Assembly (NCBI RefSeq): GCF_016863615.1
Contig: NZ_BOPF01000009.1
Location: 1 to 64,000, forward strand
Length of the DNA stretch: 64,000 nucleotides
Reading direction: 5' to 3'
Source of the DNA: Virgisporangium aliadipatigenens
GTDB lineage: Bacteria > Actinomycetota > Actinomycetes > Mycobacteriales > Micromonosporaceae
Part shown: piece after piece, positions 62,394-64,000 of the stretch
Layout: the number at the start of each line of letters is the position of its first letter
Position numbering within the stretch: position 1 is the stretch's first letter
Made by a program: the position numbers and the translations under genes
The notes under the pieces: generated by a model
Database searches by the model: none
The model's input: the letters and a program-made list of their open reading frames with translations, nothing else
What the model was told of the DNA's origin: nothing

Positions 62394-63532
62394 TGCGGCT
62401 GCGCCATCGCGACGGGACCTTGGTGCACCTGTCCTACTGCACCAACGTGCACGCCGCCGAGGATCTGGAGGGCATCCTCGCGCAGCTGGACACGTTCGCC
62501 GTCCCGGTGCGCGAACGCCTGAACGCCGACGTGCTCGGCCTGGGCCTGTGGCTCGCCGCGCCGGTCGCCGGACACCTGGCCCGCGACGCCGCCGCCCGGC
62601 ACGTCCTGCGCCGGGCGCTGACCGAGCGGGGGCTGGAGGTCGTCACGCTGAACGGCTTCCCGTACGCGGCGTTCCAGAGCCCGGTCGTCAAGTACGACGT
62701 GTACCGGCCGGACTGGACGGACCGGCGGCGCCTGTCGTACACCCTCGACCTGGCCCGGGTGCTGGTGAGCCTCCTCCCGGACGACGCGGCGCACGGCTCG
62801 ATCTCCACGCTCCCGCTCGCCTGGCGCACCCCGTGGACCGTGCAGCGCGCCGACGCGGCCCGGCGCAACCTCGACGCCCTCGCCACCGAACTGGCCCGAC
62901 TGGAGCGCCCCGTGCGCGTAGCGCTGGAGCCGGAGCCGGGCTGCGTCGTCGAGACGACCACGCAGGCGGCGGCGCTGCTGTCCGGCGTGGACACCGAACG
63001 GGTCGGCGTCTGCGTGGACCTGGCGCACCTGGCCGTGGCGTGGGAGCAGCCCGTCGACGCGTTGGCCCGACTGGCGAACGCCGGCCTGCCGATCGTGAAG
63101 ACCCAGGTCTCGGCCGCCCTGGAGAGCGCCGACCCGCACGCCGACGCCGAGGCGCTGGGCCGCTACGTCGAACCGCGGTTCCTGCACCAGACGCGCGGCC
63201 GCGCGGGACTGTCGACCGACGACCTGGACGAGGCGTTCGAGGCGCTGGAGACCGGGAGCGCGCCGCAGCCGTGGCGGGTGCACTACCACGTGCCGCTGCA
63301 CGCCGAACCGGAGCCGCCCTTGAGGTCCACTGTGGACTTCCTCGGAACCGCGCTGGAAGCGTTGCTCAGCGACAGGGCTCGATGTGACCATCTCGACGTC
63401 GAGACCTACACCTGGCACGTGCTGCCCGAGGGCCACCGCCCCGACACCGACGCGCGCCTGGCCGAGGGGATCGCCGCCGAGTTGGCCTACGCCCGGGAAG
63501 CCCTCAAAGCGATCGGGCTCAAGGAGGAATGA
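62393..63532 (+). CDS. eboE: Metabolite traffic protein EboE (TIM barrel)
   Basis: A 379-aa xylose-isomerase-like protein: LVHLSYCTNVHAAEDLEGI at the N-terminus, VALEPEPGCVVET, VGVCVDLAHLAVAWE and HYHVPLHAEP supply likely metal ligands. This pattern is characteristic of EboE. Overlaps the TatD gene by one base and the following gene by 4 bases. Confidence 0.87.
   Translation: MRLRHRDGTLVHLSYCTNVHAAEDLEGILAQLDTFAVPVRERLNADVLGLGLWLAAPVAGHLARDAAARHVLRRALTERGLEVVTLNGFPYAAFQSPVVKYDVYRPDWTDRRRLSYTLDLARVLVSLLPDDAAHGSISTLPLAWRTPWTVQRADAARRNLDALATELARLERPVRVALEPEPGCVVETTTQAAALLSGVDTERVGVCVDLAHLAVAWEQPVDALARLANAGLPIVKTQVSAALESADPHADAEALGRYVEPRFLHQTRGRAGLSTDDLDEAFEALETGSAPQPWRVHYHVPLHAEPEPPLRSTVDFLGTALEALLSDRARCDHLDVETYTWHVLPEGHRPDTDARLAEGIAAELAYAREALKAIGLKEE
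63325..63337. repeat. Copy of dispersed palindrome GTCCACTGTGGAC
   Basis: Perfect copy, in frame as Ser-Thr-Val-Asp in the eboE gene. Confidence 0.85.
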
Positions 63533-64000
63533 CCGTGAGCGCCGTGAAACCTGTCGTCGTGCTGGACGTCGTCGGCCTGACCCCGCGTCTCCTGGCGCAC
63601 ATGCCGCGCCTGCGGGCGGTGGCGGACAAGGGGTTCCAGGCGCCGCTCGGCACCGTGCTGCCCGCCGTGACCTGTTCGGCGCAGTCGACGTTCCTGACCG
63701 GCGCGCTGCCGACCGAGCACGGCATCGTCGGCAACGGCTGGTACTTCCGGGACCTCGGTGAGGTGTTCCTGTGGCGCCAGCACAACGGCCTCGTCGGCGG
63801 GGAGAAGCTGTGGCACGCCGCCCGCAAGCGGCAGCCCGGGTTCACCGTGTCGAACGTGTGCTGGTGGTACGCGATGGGCGCCGACGTCAACTTCACCGTG
63901 ACGCCGCGCCCGGTGTACCACGCGGACGGGCGCAAGGATCCCGACTGCTACACGGATCCGCCGTCGCTGCACGACGAACTGGAGGCGAAGTTCGGCACGT
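63529..64000 (+). CDS. Nucleotide pyrophosphatase/phosphodiesterase of the Ebo-type operon (partial)
   Basis: The first 157 codons of an alkaline-phosphatase-superfamily enzyme, cut by the window end. Metal Asp in VVLDVVGL, nucleophile Thr probably in TVLPAVTCSAQSTFLTG, then the PTEHGIVGNGWYFRDLGEVFLW segment typical of NPP proteins. Starts at ATG 63529 within the eboE stop (ATGA), with AAGGAGG before it. An enzyme of this class holds the EboF position in ebo clusters. Confidence 0.85.
   Translation, partial: MTVSAVKPVVVLDVVGLTPRLLAHMPRLRAVADKGFQAPLGTVLPAVTCSAQSTFLTGALPTEHGIVGNGWYFRDLGEVFLWRQHNGLVGGEKLWHAARKRQPGFTVSNVCWWYAMGADVNFTVTPRPVYHADGRKDPDCYTDPPSLHDELEAKFGT

Overview
The window reads as chromosomal DNA of a very G+C-rich actinomycete. 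Third codon positions are almost all G or C, GTG starts are common, and genes often overlap by ATGA or GTGA. The families present (LAL-type LuxR regulators, SigE-family sigma factor, PadR, CotH kinase, rifampicin monooxygenase, an Ebo-like operon) fit a filamentous or multicellular lineage such as Micromonosporales, Pseudonocardiales or Streptomycetales. I cannot fix the genus. I see no rRNA, tRNA, CRISPR array, transposase or integrase.

0.1-13.6 kb is the most unusual block. A tiny acidic peptide gene, a P-loop GTPase and an overlapping small helical protein precede a 1019-aa STAND/LAL ATPase regulator, an 87-aa orphan, and a 150-aa protein that looks like only the lid plus HTH of a LAL regulator. 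Divergent from that last gene run a caspase-family protease, a CHAT protease with a long helical N-terminus, a sensorless 199-aa histidine kinase and its NarL-type response regulator. A secreted cysteine-rich protein follows. I read this as a candidate NTPase/two-protease signalling or cell-death module.

13.6-20.1 kb is a fructose/fructan locus: FrcBCA-type importer, LacI repressor with a perfect palindromic operator at the promoter, and a secreted GH32 fructanase with two CBM66-like modules. 20.1-24 kb holds a PadR regulator, a CPBP protease, a 21-aa lysine peptide with a strong ribosome binding site, a decayed desaturase, and a nucleoside-phosphorylase-like protein ending in a RHIM-like amyloid motif. 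24-26.5 kb has two CNNM/CorC transporters behind a possible leaderless leader peptide.

26.5-32.7 kb (minus strand) carries a SigE-family sigma factor with a membrane-anchored BNR-repeat partner, an M15 peptidase, and a CotH kinase/VTC polyphosphate polymerase/DUF4956 operon. A paralogous DUF4956-VTC-secreted protein operon sits at 49.3-52.3 kb. 33-38.7 kb is a CUT1 sugar importer, a LacI regulator and a secreted alpha/beta hydrolase. The importer and the hydrolase share an almost identical promoter/operator. 38.8-49.3 kb holds dispersed metabolic and regulatory genes, including a rifampicin-monooxygenase-like enzyme, a DJ-1 enzyme/regulator pair and a MerR-PP2C fusion. 52.5-57.6 kb has DoxX, a universal stress protein and a giant multidomain secreted protein.

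57.7-64 kb is an Ebo-type operon (inositol-phosphate-synthase-like, EboC, two TIM-barrel proteins, EboA, TatD hydrolase, phosphodiesterase), preceded by a long hairpin and cut by the window end. Across the whole window a 13-bp palindrome GTCCAC(A/T)GTGGAC recurs far more often than expected, mostly inside genes.
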